Source: CAMCVE01 sp039920645 (GTDB lineage: Bacteria; Bdellovibrionota; UBA2428). From it: DNA of 6,944 bases. This document shows positions 1 to 5,701 of the stretch, in pieces; within the stretch, counting starts at the first letter, position 1, and every line of letters begins with the position of its first letter. The notes under the pieces are model-generated. The model searched no databases and was not told where the DNA came from. It saw nothing but the letters and a program-made list of their open reading frames with translations. The stretch spans positions 1 to 6,944 of the forward strand of contig JBDSDI010000263.1 of assembly GCA_039920645.1 (NCBI GenBank), in the 5' to 3' direction. The position numbers were made by a program, and so were the translations under genes.

Positions 1-2
1 TG

Positions 3-446
3 CCGGTGTGGGCCCATGATCACAACGTCAAAGCACCTTCGCACGAAGGTTTTGCTTTGCCCAAGGTCGATGCCCGGGAACGTCTTTCTACGGTCGATGG
101 CAAAGATATTTTCATCGATGCTCCTGAGGACCGGGAAACTGCCCTTGATAAGGCCCTGCAAGACTTTGCCGCCTCTAAAAAAATCGAAATCAAACGGATC
201 AATTTTTCTGAACGCCTCGCAATGATTCGTAGCATGATCTCGGAAAGATCCCTCAGCGACAGCGTGATGGCTGAGATACTCCTGCAGATGAATACGATGC
301 GAGGCATCGCTAAACGCGACAGCTCGCTGAGCGACGACGCGATCATTGGCAAATCCATTGTGGAGAAGATCGGGAAAATCATGAACCTTCATGAGGTCTA
401 TCTCGAACCGATCGATGTCGACGACGTTGTTGCAGAGTCTCCTTGA
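3..446 (+). CDS. 3' end of an unrecognised, mainly helical protein (5' end outside window)
   Basis: The frame is open from the first complete codon at 3 to the TGA at 444-446, with no stop before the window edge. The gene therefore probably starts upstream, and the GTG at 6 is only the first possible start inside the window. About 148 residues are visible. They begin with a polar stretch rich in Asp, Glu and Lys. A likely alpha-helical region follows (about residues 45-130), with motifs such as INFSERLAMIRSMISER and a Met-rich segment around AEILLQMNTMRG. The tail is acidic and ends VDDVVAESP. There is no signal peptide, membrane segment or catalytic motif in this part, and I do not recognise the family. 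It is likely a soluble cytoplasmic C-terminal domain. The gene converges on the GT87 gene with only 22 bases between the stop codons and no clear terminator hairpin with a T-tract. Confidence 0.7.
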   Translation, partial: PVWAHDHNVKAPSHEGFALPKVDARERLSTVDGKDIFIDAPEDRETALDKALQDFAASKKIEIKRINFSERLAMIRSMISERSLSDSVMAEILLQMNTMRGIAKRDSSLSDDAIIGKSIVEKIGKIMNLHEVYLEPIDVDDVVAESP

Positions 447-468
447 ACTGAAATCCACGTCGCGCACG

Positions 469-1611
469 TCAATCGCGCGGACCCGTCAAAAGCATAAACC
501 CGAGTAAACCCGTGAGAACGCCGCCCAAGGCTAACGGCGTATCATGTCGATGAATGCCTATTATGAAAAGTGTGGTCAGTATCTGCCATGCCCACCGCGG
601 AACACGAATAGGGCCCGCAAAAAGTTCCGGGTGATCTAAAGCCGGAACAAAGACAAAGACCAAAAAGAGATACCAATAAGGCCATACAAGAGGATTCAAG
701 AGCAGTATCCACGCCAGCGAAATGGCGAAAAACCGATCGAGCGACGGCGGCAGGCGCGCCATCGAAGTTCCGCCCGAGAACGCAATACCTGACGCTCGAT
801 GCGACTCACGCAGGTAGACAAAAAGAGCAAAGCTCCACATCGCTAGGGCGTAGGCTTTCGGCCAAGAAACTTTGCTCAACACTCCGATCAAAGAAACGTC
901 GAAGGTCGAGCCGACAAGTCCTACCGAAGAGTGCGTCAGCGAATTCAACCATGCGAGGTTCTCGGTCCAAGCTCCGTTGATGCCTCTGAAAAGCGCGACG
1001 CCGCCGAAATTGAGAAGCAGGTGGAAGACCAACCCATATGCGAGAAGTTTCCATTCCTTCCGGAAAATCCAGTAGGGCGTGAGAATCAGCGCAAAGAGTT
1101 TCAGACTGATCGCGCAAGCCCAAAGCAAGGCGCCGCCGACGCGGCCTCCACGATGACTTTTTATCCAAGAAGCGTAGAGCATGAGTAGGCACCAGAGATT
1201 GACCTGTCCAAGCTTCAACTCGTCCCGGAGCGGAATCGCCAGCGCCGCGACAATGCCAAGCAAAACTGCAAAACGTTTCCATGAAAATTCGGAGATCTGT
1301 CGCGCGATTCCGAGATACAAGAGAAGAACCACGAAGATCGCGAGCTCAAAGCCCCAGTTAACCCAGCAAAGATCGTGGAGGGGGGCGATTTTCGAGATTC
1401 CCGCGAGTAAGGCCGCGACCGCAGGCGCGTACTTGAACTGATAATGACCCACGACATCGTAGACCGTGTGGCCCGCGGCCATCTTATATCCGGCATCGAC
1501 GTAGACCGAGAAATCGCTGAAGTTCGGAAATTGTTTTTTGTTGAAGATCGGGACCGCGATCGCCGCGACGACCAGAGCGAAACGTGCGATGGAGCGAAGC
1601 GCGTGTTTCAT
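469..1611 (-). CDS. GT87 / DUF2029 family polytopic membrane glycosyltransferase
   Basis: This 380-residue integral membrane protein has roughly nine to ten hydrophobic segments, starting at residues 9-23. It carries the hallmarks of GT87 (DUF2029), a GT-C fold family that uses polyprenyl-phosphate sugars such as mannosyl-phosphoprenol. The N-terminal DFSVYVDAG (residues 33-41) is followed by an amphipathic GHTVY...FKYAP block (47-63). A GQVN motif lies at 135-138, SLKLFALILTPYW at 169-181, and LLNPLVWPYWY near 304-314. The acidic Asp in the first loop is the usual candidate for the catalytic or lipid-phosphate site in GT-C enzymes. Length is near the family norm, so the gene looks intact. 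Its ATG overlaps the TGA of the upstream sulfatase-like remnant in an ATGA, indicating translational coupling. That context suggests assembly of an envelope glycan or glycolipid on the periplasmic face. The acceptor and sugar cannot be told from sequence. Confidence 0.85.
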   Translation of the reverse strand: MKHALRSIARFALVVAAIAVPIFNKKQFPNFSDFSVYVDAGYKMAAGHTVYDVVGHYQFKYAPAVAALLAGISKIAPLHDLCWVNWGFELAIFVVLLLYLGIARQISEFSWKRFAVLLGIVAALAIPLRDELKLGQVNLWCLLMLYASWIKSHRGGRVGGALLWACAISLKLFALILTPYWIFRKEWKLLAYGLVFHLLLNFGGVALFRGINGAWTENLAWLNSLTHSSVGLVGSTFDVSLIGVLSKVSWPKAYALAMWSFALFVYLRESHRASGIAFSGGTSMARLPPSLDRFFAISLAWILLLNPLVWPYWYLFLVFVFVPALDHPELFAGPIRVPRWAWQILTTLFIIGIHRHDTPLALGGVLTGLLGFMLLTGPRD

Positions 1612-2408
1612 TTCTCACTCGAAGTGCCAAAGGCACGAGTCCAAGCGTTCAGTCCATGTAACATATGCTCTGCCGCGACCACTTTCTCAAAAAAAATTGT
1701 CTCGGACGTGTCCTCTCGGAGTTCCGGCGGAGCGGCTTCGAAAAGCGGATCGTGTTTATCGTCGTTCTTGTAGCAACGTCGACCGACCTCCAAAGATACA
1801 TAGTAGCAGGACTTGTCGTGGACGCGATAACTAACCTGCTCGCGTCCGTCGGTATAGACCCAAGGCGATCCCTCGTGCGCGGCCATAAGATTGTGACCGA
1901 GATAATGTGCAGGCATGGGCGCTCCCGCCAAGGCCGAGATGGTCGCCGCGACGTCAATTTGATGGACGGGAAGGGTGATCACCTTTGGTTTAAGCCCGAG
2001 CGTGATCAAAGCGAGCGGCACGCGAAAATTACTTTCGATCAGCTGAGTATGACTGAGTCCCTCCGGGGCCGTGTCATTCATGGAGTGATCTGCCATCATG
2101 ACGATCACCGTATCTTTCATCCAGGCTTTTTTCGATAGCGCATCGAAAAGGAGACCGAAAGAATCATCCCAATAGCGAAGCCGCGACATGTATTGGTCAT
2201 AGAGTCGATCGCTGACGGGACGAAGTTCGTGCGGAGCGCTCGAGGGCAGTGTGAGCCCCCACGGATGATGGGTGCCCACGTTGATTGTGTGGACAAAAAA
2301 AGGTCTGTTCGAAAAACTCATCAGAAAAACGAAGACCCAGGGCACCGGTCCTCGACTCAGATTTCGACGCATGCAAGTCATTGAAAGCCTTCCCGCTACT
2401 TTTGGCAA
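1608..2408 (-). pseudogene. C-terminal fragment of a sulfatase / LtaS-like alkaline-phosphatase-superfamily protein
   Basis: The 266-residue frame matches the second half of membrane-bound sulfatase/LtaS-type enzymes, which are usually about 500-650 residues. Visible family features are RPFFVHTINVGTHHPW (35-50, with the substrate-site His of the tsHxP block), a D-x-x-x-G helix near 80-90, the metal-binding VIVMMADHS (101-109, Asp107-His108), and HQIDVAATISALAG (149-162). Missing are the N-terminal membrane helices, the first metal ligand (Glu in LtaS) and the nucleophile Thr/Ser, so catalysis is not expected. The only upstream start is a TTG at 2408, and its first ~33 codons do not resemble the family. 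In another minus frame the same DNA reads GALGLRFSDEFFEQT, which looks more protein-like and would rejoin the family frame if one base were removed between 2295 and 2316. That frame closes at a stop within the divergent peptidase start. I infer a 5'-truncated, frameshifted relic. A short expressed protein is the alternative. Confidence 0.65.
2295..2301 (-). other. A7 (T7 on coding strand) homopolymer at probable frameshift
   Basis: The run of seven A lies where the sulfatase-like reading appears to change frame. Removing one base would join the upstream minus-strand reading (GALGLRFSDEFFEQT) directly to FFVHTINVGTHHPW. A second short run, A5 at 2312-2316, could equally be the site and would give SDEFSNRPFF. 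This may be a real mutation, a sequencing or assembly error, or a slippery site; sequence alone does not decide. Confidence 0.4.
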
Positions 2409-2429
2409 GTCGGAGGAATGGGCTATAGT
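2402..2429 (+). promoter_or_regulatory. Putative sigma70 promoter for the aminopeptidase-thioesterase operon
   Basis: A TTGGCA -35-like hexamer at 2402-2407 is separated by 16 bases from a TATAGT -10-like hexamer at 2424-2429. Both are close to consensus. Transcription starting about 7 bases after the -10 box would begin at or next to the A of the ATG at 2436, giving a leaderless mRNA. The promoter lies over the apparent 5' end of the minus-strand sulfatase fragment, which supports that end being non-functional. Confidence 0.55.
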
Positions 2430-2435
2430 GAACTC

Positions 2436-3530
2436 ATGTCATCTCCACGCAAGCGCGTCCGCGATCTCGGACTCAAAATTGGTAACTTCAGTCCCGGCCC
2501 ACTCAACGCCATCACCGATGTCGAAGGCGTCTTAGTCGGTCATTCCACCATTATCGAAGGCGATGACGTGCGCACCGGCGTAACCGCCATTCTTCCCAAC
2601 AAGGGCAATAGCTACGAGGAACGCGTGGTCGGCGGAGGTTTCGTTCTCAACGGAGCGGGAGAGGTTTCGGGACTCACTCAGATCATGGAATGGGGCCTGA
2701 TCGAAACACCCATCCTACTTACCAATACGATGTCGACGGGCTCCTGCTCGGATTCCCTCGTGCGCTACATGCTTAAAAAATACCCCGGCATCGGCAACCG
2801 TCACGACGTCGTGATCCCCGTCGTCGGAGAATGCGACGACTCCTGGCTCAATAATATTTCTCGTTCTGTGCTCCGCTACGAACATGTCGAAAAAGCGATC
2901 GAGTCCGCGTCCAGCGGACCCGTCGGCGAGGGTAGCGTCGGCGGAGGCACCGGAATGATCACCTGCGATTTCAAAGCGGGCATCGGAACTTCGTCGCGCG
3001 TGGTTCCAGTATCGGATGGCGTATCGTTTACTCTCGGAGTTCTGGTGATGAGCAACTTTGGAGAAATGCGAGATCTTTGCTTCGACGGACTTCATGTTGG
3101 AGCACGTCTTGATTCCCAGTTCCGCGATACGATCCGTCGCCGCGAAAACTACGGCAGTATTATCGCCGTTCTCGCGACCGACGCACCCGTGACGAGTAAT
3201 CAGATCAATCGACTCTCCAAACGTGTCGCTCTCGGTATCGGACGCGTCGGATCCTACGCCGCGCACGGCTCCGGCGAGATTATCCTCGGCTTCTCGACCG
3301 CCAACAAGGTTCCGCGCAAGATTCAAGGCGACATCGCCCCATTGAAACTTCTCTTGGACACGAAACTCAATGCCTTCTATGCCGCCGCGATTGAAGCCAC
3401 CGAAGAAGCGATTCTCAACTCTCTCTGCATGGCGGGCGATATGAAAGGCTTTAGTGGAAGCTTCGCTCCCGGCATTCCGCTCGACCGGGTCGAAGACATT
3501 CTCCGAAATCCCGGTGGACTTATCCGATGA
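2436..3530 (+). CDS. S58/DmpA (P1) family autoprocessing aminopeptidase, BapA-like beta-aminopeptidase
   Basis: The 364-residue protein is close to the ~375-residue length of DmpA and BapA. It opens with RVRDLGLKIG and PGPLNAITDVEGVLVGHST, the family N-terminal signature. GGGTGM lies near 169-174 and CDFKAGIGTSSR near 177-188. The self-cleavage site NYG-SIIAVLATDAP is intact: Ser241 (codon 3156-3158) would become the N-terminal nucleophile of the beta chain after cleavage of Gly240-Ser241. HGSGEI follows (Ser279 and Glu281), matching the Ser/Glu pair reported as catalytic in BapA. These are Ntn-type hydrolases that remove N-terminal L-, D- or beta-amino acids from small peptides and amides; the substrate here is unknown. 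There is no signal peptide, so a cytoplasmic place is likely. I chose ATG 2436 rather than ATG 2418. GGAGG sits one base before 2418, too close to act as a ribosome site, and a TATAGT box lies exactly 6 bases before 2436. The last codons overlap the thioesterase start. Confidence 0.9.
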   Translation: MSSPRKRVRDLGLKIGNFSPGPLNAITDVEGVLVGHSTIIEGDDVRTGVTAILPNKGNSYEERVVGGGFVLNGAGEVSGLTQIMEWGLIETPILLTNTMSTGSCSDSLVRYMLKKYPGIGNRHDVVIPVVGECDDSWLNNISRSVLRYEHVEKAIESASSGPVGEGSVGGGTGMITCDFKAGIGTSSRVVPVSDGVSFTLGVLVMSNFGEMRDLCFDGLHVGARLDSQFRDTIRRRENYGSIIAVLATDAPVTSNQINRLSKRVALGIGRVGSYAAHGSGEIILGFSTANKVPRKIQGDIAPLKLLLDTKLNAFYAAAIEATEEAILNSLCMAGDMKGFSGSFAPGIPLDRVEDILRNPGGLIR

Positions 3531-3955
3531 GTGACTCCCTTTCGGCGTGGGACATTCAGAAATACGATATCGTGATCCGCGAGCATCATTTAGATTCTTA
3601 CGGGCACGTCAACAATGCGATGTATCTGACCCTACTCGAGGAAGCTCGCTGGGAATTCATCACGGCCGGTGGATACGGTTACCATACTGTCCACCACAAT
3701 AAAAAAGGTCCCGTGGTTCTGGATGTCTACCTCAGCTTCAAAAAAGAGCTCCGACTTCGTGAGACCATCACCATTCAGTCTCAAGTCGTCGAATATCCCT
3801 CTAAGGTTGGAACGCTCAAACAAACGATACTCGATGCTGCGGGCCAAGAGTGCGTGAGCGCGGTGATGAAATTCGGATTTTTCGATTTGGAAGCGCGCCG
3901 ACTGTTGATGCCCACTCCAGAGTGGCTCAAGGCACTCGGTCAGAACAGCCGCTAG
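3527..3955 (+). CDS. 4HBT-family hotdog acyl-CoA thioesterase (FadM/YbgC-like)
   Basis: The 142-residue single hotdog domain has the usual family size. The signature HLDSYGHVNNAMYLTLLEEAR (residues 21-41) contains the D-x-x-G-H-V-N-N loop in which Asp23 corresponds to the catalytic Asp of 4-hydroxybenzoyl-CoA-type thioesterases. The long helix with EEAR follows, then the beta strands VVLDVYLSFKKEL (63-75) and ITIQSQVVEYPSKVGTLKQTIL (81-102). Expected activity is hydrolysis of an acyl- or aroyl-CoA in the cytoplasm, probably as a homotetramer; the chain specificity cannot be read. The ATG overlaps the aminopeptidase TGA as ATGA, with GGTGG about 9 bases upstream, so translation is probably coupled. 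Its TAG shares the CTAG with the convergent barrel gene. No terminator is visible after it. Confidence 0.87.
   Translation: MSDSLSAWDIQKYDIVIREHHLDSYGHVNNAMYLTLLEEARWEFITAGGYGYHTVHHNKKGPVVLDVYLSFKKELRLRETITIQSQVVEYPSKVGTLKQTILDAAGQECVSAVMKFGFFDLEARRLLMPTPEWLKALGQNSR
3952..3955. other. Shared CTAG: interlocking stop codons of two convergent genes
   Basis: The palindrome CTAG supplies TAG for the plus-strand thioesterase (3953-3955) and TAG for the minus-strand barrel protein (3954-3952). The two operons therefore end in each other with no intergenic DNA, and each transcript must terminate, if at all, inside the opposing coding sequence. Confidence 0.9.
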
Positions 3956-4710
3956 AAACCGAGTCCTTTCGCGAAAGTCATTACGTAGGACAGGAAGAGT
4001 TGGCCATGAGGACTCGTCGTCGACGATTCGTAAATTCCCGCTCCGATATAAAGCGTGTGGAAATCCCAGGATTTTTGGGCGATCACACCGTAAGTCTTGC
4101 TGTGCGAAGACGTTTTCTGAGCTTCGATCGTGTCGTAGAAAGCAAGCGTCTTGAAATCTTCTCGCCAGCGCAGTCCGCCCAGTAGTTCCCAGTGGCGCAT
4201 TTCGTCGCCGCTCGAACGCACGATCAGACTCGTATTCTCATCCGCAAGAAAATCGTTCGTGGCCTCGGTTGCCGAGATCCAGGTGTATTCCAGTTTCACG
4301 CGCCCGAAGTAAGGACCCGCACCGAAATAGAGAGGCGTCGCGAGCGAGGTGCGCGTGATCGAGCCCGAGCACTGGAGAGTCGCGCAATCCAAAGTTGAGA
4401 TATCGTCGAGACGTCGGTTACCCCAACCGGACTTCAGTTCAAGACCCCAGAAGGATATAGGGAATACCGAGAGCTTCGCTTCGAAGTTGTTAACGACTCC
4501 CGAAGTTTGAACGCGTGCGCCTACGCGTGTGAATCCGTAAGCGATGCCCGAGGTATCTCCCCAGGCAGGCACGCTGTATCCGCCCTGGAGGCCGAGAGCC
4601 GCGCCCCAAGGATAGGTGCGCAACCCGGCATCGAAGCTTGCGTCCCAGAGCTGAGCGTGGGCCGCCTGCGTCGCGAGAATCAGAAGAGCAATCAGTGAAA
4701 TCCGTTTCAC
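3952..4710 (-). CDS. Predicted outer-membrane beta-barrel protein, unknown function
   Basis: From the GTG at 4710 the protein has 252 residues and starts with a textbook signal peptide, MKRISLIALLILATQAAHA, with likely cleavage after Ala19 before Gln. The rest consists of alternating short segments rich in aromatic residues, Gly and Ser, typical of amphipathic beta strands (for example LELKSGWGNRR, YFGAGPYFGRVKLEYTWIS, HTLYIGAGIYES, HGQLFLSYVMTF). It ends with a C-terminal Phe, the usual BAM recognition signal. One Cys pair (CATLQC, near 109-114) lies in a probable loop and could form a disulfide. An alternative TTG at 4725 overlaps the upstream TGA as TTGA and would add five residues. I prefer GTG because it gives the compact MKR signal peptide, but coupling at the TTG is possible. 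The gene follows the YciA-like thioesterase with at most 11 bases between. Cargo or function is not recognisable. Confidence 0.78.
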   Translation of the reverse strand: MKRISLIALLILATQAAHAQLWDASFDAGLRTYPWGAALGLQGGYSVPAWGDTSGIAYGFTRVGARVQTSGVVNNFEAKLSVFPISFWGLELKSGWGNRRLDDISTLDCATLQCSGSITRTSLATPLYFGAGPYFGRVKLEYTWISATEATNDFLADENTSLIVRSSGDEMRHWELLGGLRWREDFKTLAFYDTIEAQKTSSHSKTYGVIAQKSWDFHTLYIGAGIYESSTTSPHGQLFLSYVMTFAKGLGF

Positions 4711-4721
4711 GCCGAAAACTC

Positions 4722-5207
4722 TCAATCCTTTTCCGCTTGAGCGGCGAGTTTCTTGCGAAGTGCGATATGTTCACGCGCTCTTTCGGATTCACGAAATTCT
4801 TTTTCCGTCGATAGTTTTAGACGCGGAACGGGCAGAGCCTTGCCGTTCTTGTCGATCGCCACAAAGGTCAGGTAGGCCTGCGTGCATTTGGCGCGTTCGC
4901 CTTTGATCGGATTTTCTTTCCAGACGTCCACGCGAATCTCCATCGAGGTGCGACCGACGTAGACCATACGGCCGACCAATATCACGTGATCTCCCAGCGA
5001 TACGGGCGCGAGGAAAGTAAGGCTGTCAATACTCGCCGTCACCACTTCGGAATTCGAATGAAGCTGTGCCGTCATGGCGGCGATCTTATCAATCCACGAC
5101 ATCATCTGACCGCCAAAGAGACGTCCGTCGGCGTTGATCTGATCAGGCATAACGAGTTTTCGAGAACGCGTTTCGGTTTCGTCGGGAGTTTTCTCGAGTG
5201 CGCTCAT
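4722..5207 (-). CDS. YciA/ACOT-type hotdog acyl-CoA thioesterase
   Basis: The 161-residue protein has the HotDog ACOT domain of YciA, BFIT and ACOT7 enzymes, which hydrolyse short- to long-chain acyl-CoA to free acid and CoA. The signature VMPDQINADGRLFGGQMMSW (19-38) runs into Asp40, with Asn25 and Asp40 in the positions of the catalytic Asn/Asp pair. VVTASIDSLTFLAPVSLGD (55-73), VGRTSMEIRVDVW (84-96) and CTQAYLTFVAIDKNGKALPVP (108-128) follow. A charged helical tail (about 135-161) extends past the domain. No signal peptide is present, so it is cytoplasmic. I chose ATG 5207 over an upstream frame start at 5234, because the latter overlaps the preceding gene and adds an Arg-rich stretch unlike the family. 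ATG 5207 lies one base after the upstream TGA (TGA-C-ATG), implying translational coupling. An unusual feature is that a metabolic thioesterase sits between two exported-protein genes. Confidence 0.9.
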   Translation of the reverse strand: MSALEKTPDETETRSRKLVMPDQINADGRLFGGQMMSWIDKIAAMTAQLHSNSEVVTASIDSLTFLAPVSLGDHVILVGRMVYVGRTSMEIRVDVWKENPIKGERAKCTQAYLTFVAIDKNGKALPVPRLKLSTEKEFRESERAREHIALRKKLAAQAEKD

Positions 5208-5208
5208 G

Positions 5209-5640
5209 TCAGGGCTTCTTCTTCTTTTCCGCATCGATTTTTTCCGAGACGGTCTTGATGCGCTGAATTTGAGCGGGAGTCAGTTTCGAAGCGAAAGCTT
5301 CGGGATGTTTCATGGCTTCCTCAACGAGTGCCTGAAGCTTATCGGGATCGCCATTGGCTTGCTGAACGAGGGCCGCGGTGATGTCGGACGTGATCGCATA
5401 GATCTCTTCAGTATTGGCCTGATTGCCGCCGAGTTCGCGTACGCTTTGATCAGTTTTTGCCGCTTCGGTGCTTGATTTGATCGTCTGTTGTCGAAGCGAT
5501 GAATGAGTTAAAATCTTCTGGGTTTCTTCGAGGGACTGCTGCGTTTGTTCCTCGGTCTGAGCACCGGCAAATGAGGCCATGCCGAACGCGGCCAGAGAGA
5601 GCGCAAAAAAGGTGGGGTTCAGCCTCTTGAAAGACATCAT
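5209..5640 (-). CDS. Small exported helical protein, unknown function
   Basis: The 143-residue product begins with a Lys/Arg n-region and a hydrophobic core (about 9-24), then an AGA-Q cleavage site after residue 27, a good Sec signal peptide. The mature part is about 116 residues, with Gln, Glu and Lys in quantity and no Cys. It is predicted to be alpha-helical, with phrases such as SLEETQKILTHSSLRQQ, EEIYAITSDITAALVQQANGDPDKLQALVEEAMKHPEAFA and TPAQIQRIKTVSEKI, ending in a Lys-rich tail. A periplasmic location is most likely. I do not recognise the family. It heads a three-gene minus-strand cluster, with the YciA-like thioesterase starting one base after its stop, and lies 61 bases downstream of rmuC. 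There is no clear Shine-Dalgarno sequence before the ATG. A TAAGAT box lies 6 bases upstream, so transcription may start at or near the ATG. Confidence 0.75.
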   Translation of the reverse strand: MMSFKRLNPTFFALSLAAFGMASFAGAQTEEQTQQSLEETQKILTHSSLRQQTIKSSTEAAKTDQSVRELGGNQANTEEIYAITSDITAALVQQANGDPDKLQALVEEAMKHPEAFASKLTPAQIQRIKTVSEKIDAEKKKKP

Positions 5641-5646
5641 GCTTTT

Positions 5647-5675
5647 ATCTTACGCGCCGACATCGATGAGCAAAA
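5647..5675 (-). promoter_or_regulatory. Weak candidate promoter for the three-gene minus-strand cluster
   Basis: Read on the minus strand, a TAAGAT -10-like box (5652-5647) lies 6 bases before the ATG at 5640. The -35 region is poor: TTTTGC at 17-base spacing or TTGCTC at 15-base spacing. The distance from box to start codon equals that seen for the aminopeptidase, and a ribosome-binding site is lacking, which would suit a leaderless transcript. Read-through from rmuC is an alternative source of transcription. Confidence 0.3.
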
Positions 5676-5676
5676 G

Positions 5677-5686
5677 GGAATATTCC
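5677..5686. repeat. 10-base perfect palindrome GGAATATTCC in the rmuC downstream gap
   Basis: The short palindrome lies in the only 61-base intergenic gap on this side, just upstream of the candidate -35 region for the three-gene cluster. It could be a half-size operator or chance; it has no loop and no T-tract, so it is not an intrinsic terminator. Confidence 0.25.
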
Positions 5687-5701
5687 GTAAAATTTTGGTT
5701 C

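Noticed and set aside
461..479. CGCGC / GCGCG inverted repeat between the first two convergent genes, as a terminator
   Set aside because: The stem is only 5 bases with a 9-base loop and no T-tract on either side.
1665..2138. 157-codon plus-strand frame opposite the sulfatase-like fragment
   Set aside because: The minus strand carries recognisable family motifs throughout this span, whereas the plus-strand translation does not resemble any protein.
2418..2435. ATG at 2418 as the aminopeptidase start
   Set aside because: GGAGG ends one base before it, too close for ribosome binding, and the six extra residues fall across the TATAGT box; the family N-terminus is fully covered from ATG 2436.
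2424..2465. Minus-strand promoter using the same CTATAG for the sulfatase-GT87 pair
   Set aside because: The only -35-like sequence (TTGCGT) is 19 bases from TATAGC, both hexamers are poor, and the downstream frame is truncated.
3080..3160. Loss of the S58 nucleophile, from Glu following SNFG instead of Ser
   Set aside because: The SNFG segment is not the cleavage site. The true site is NYG-SIIAVLATDAP about 30 residues later, where Gly and Ser are both present.
2715..3326. 203-codon open frame antisense to the aminopeptidase
   Set aside because: It lies wholly within a strongly family-conserved gene on the other strand, its translation is low in hydrophobic pattern and resembles no family, and it has no start context. 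It is a shadow of biased codon use.
3912..3925. CCACTC-CA-GAGTGG hairpin downstream of the barrel gene stop
   Set aside because: The loop is too tight, no T-tract follows on the minus strand, and the bases encode conserved-looking thioesterase C-terminal residues.
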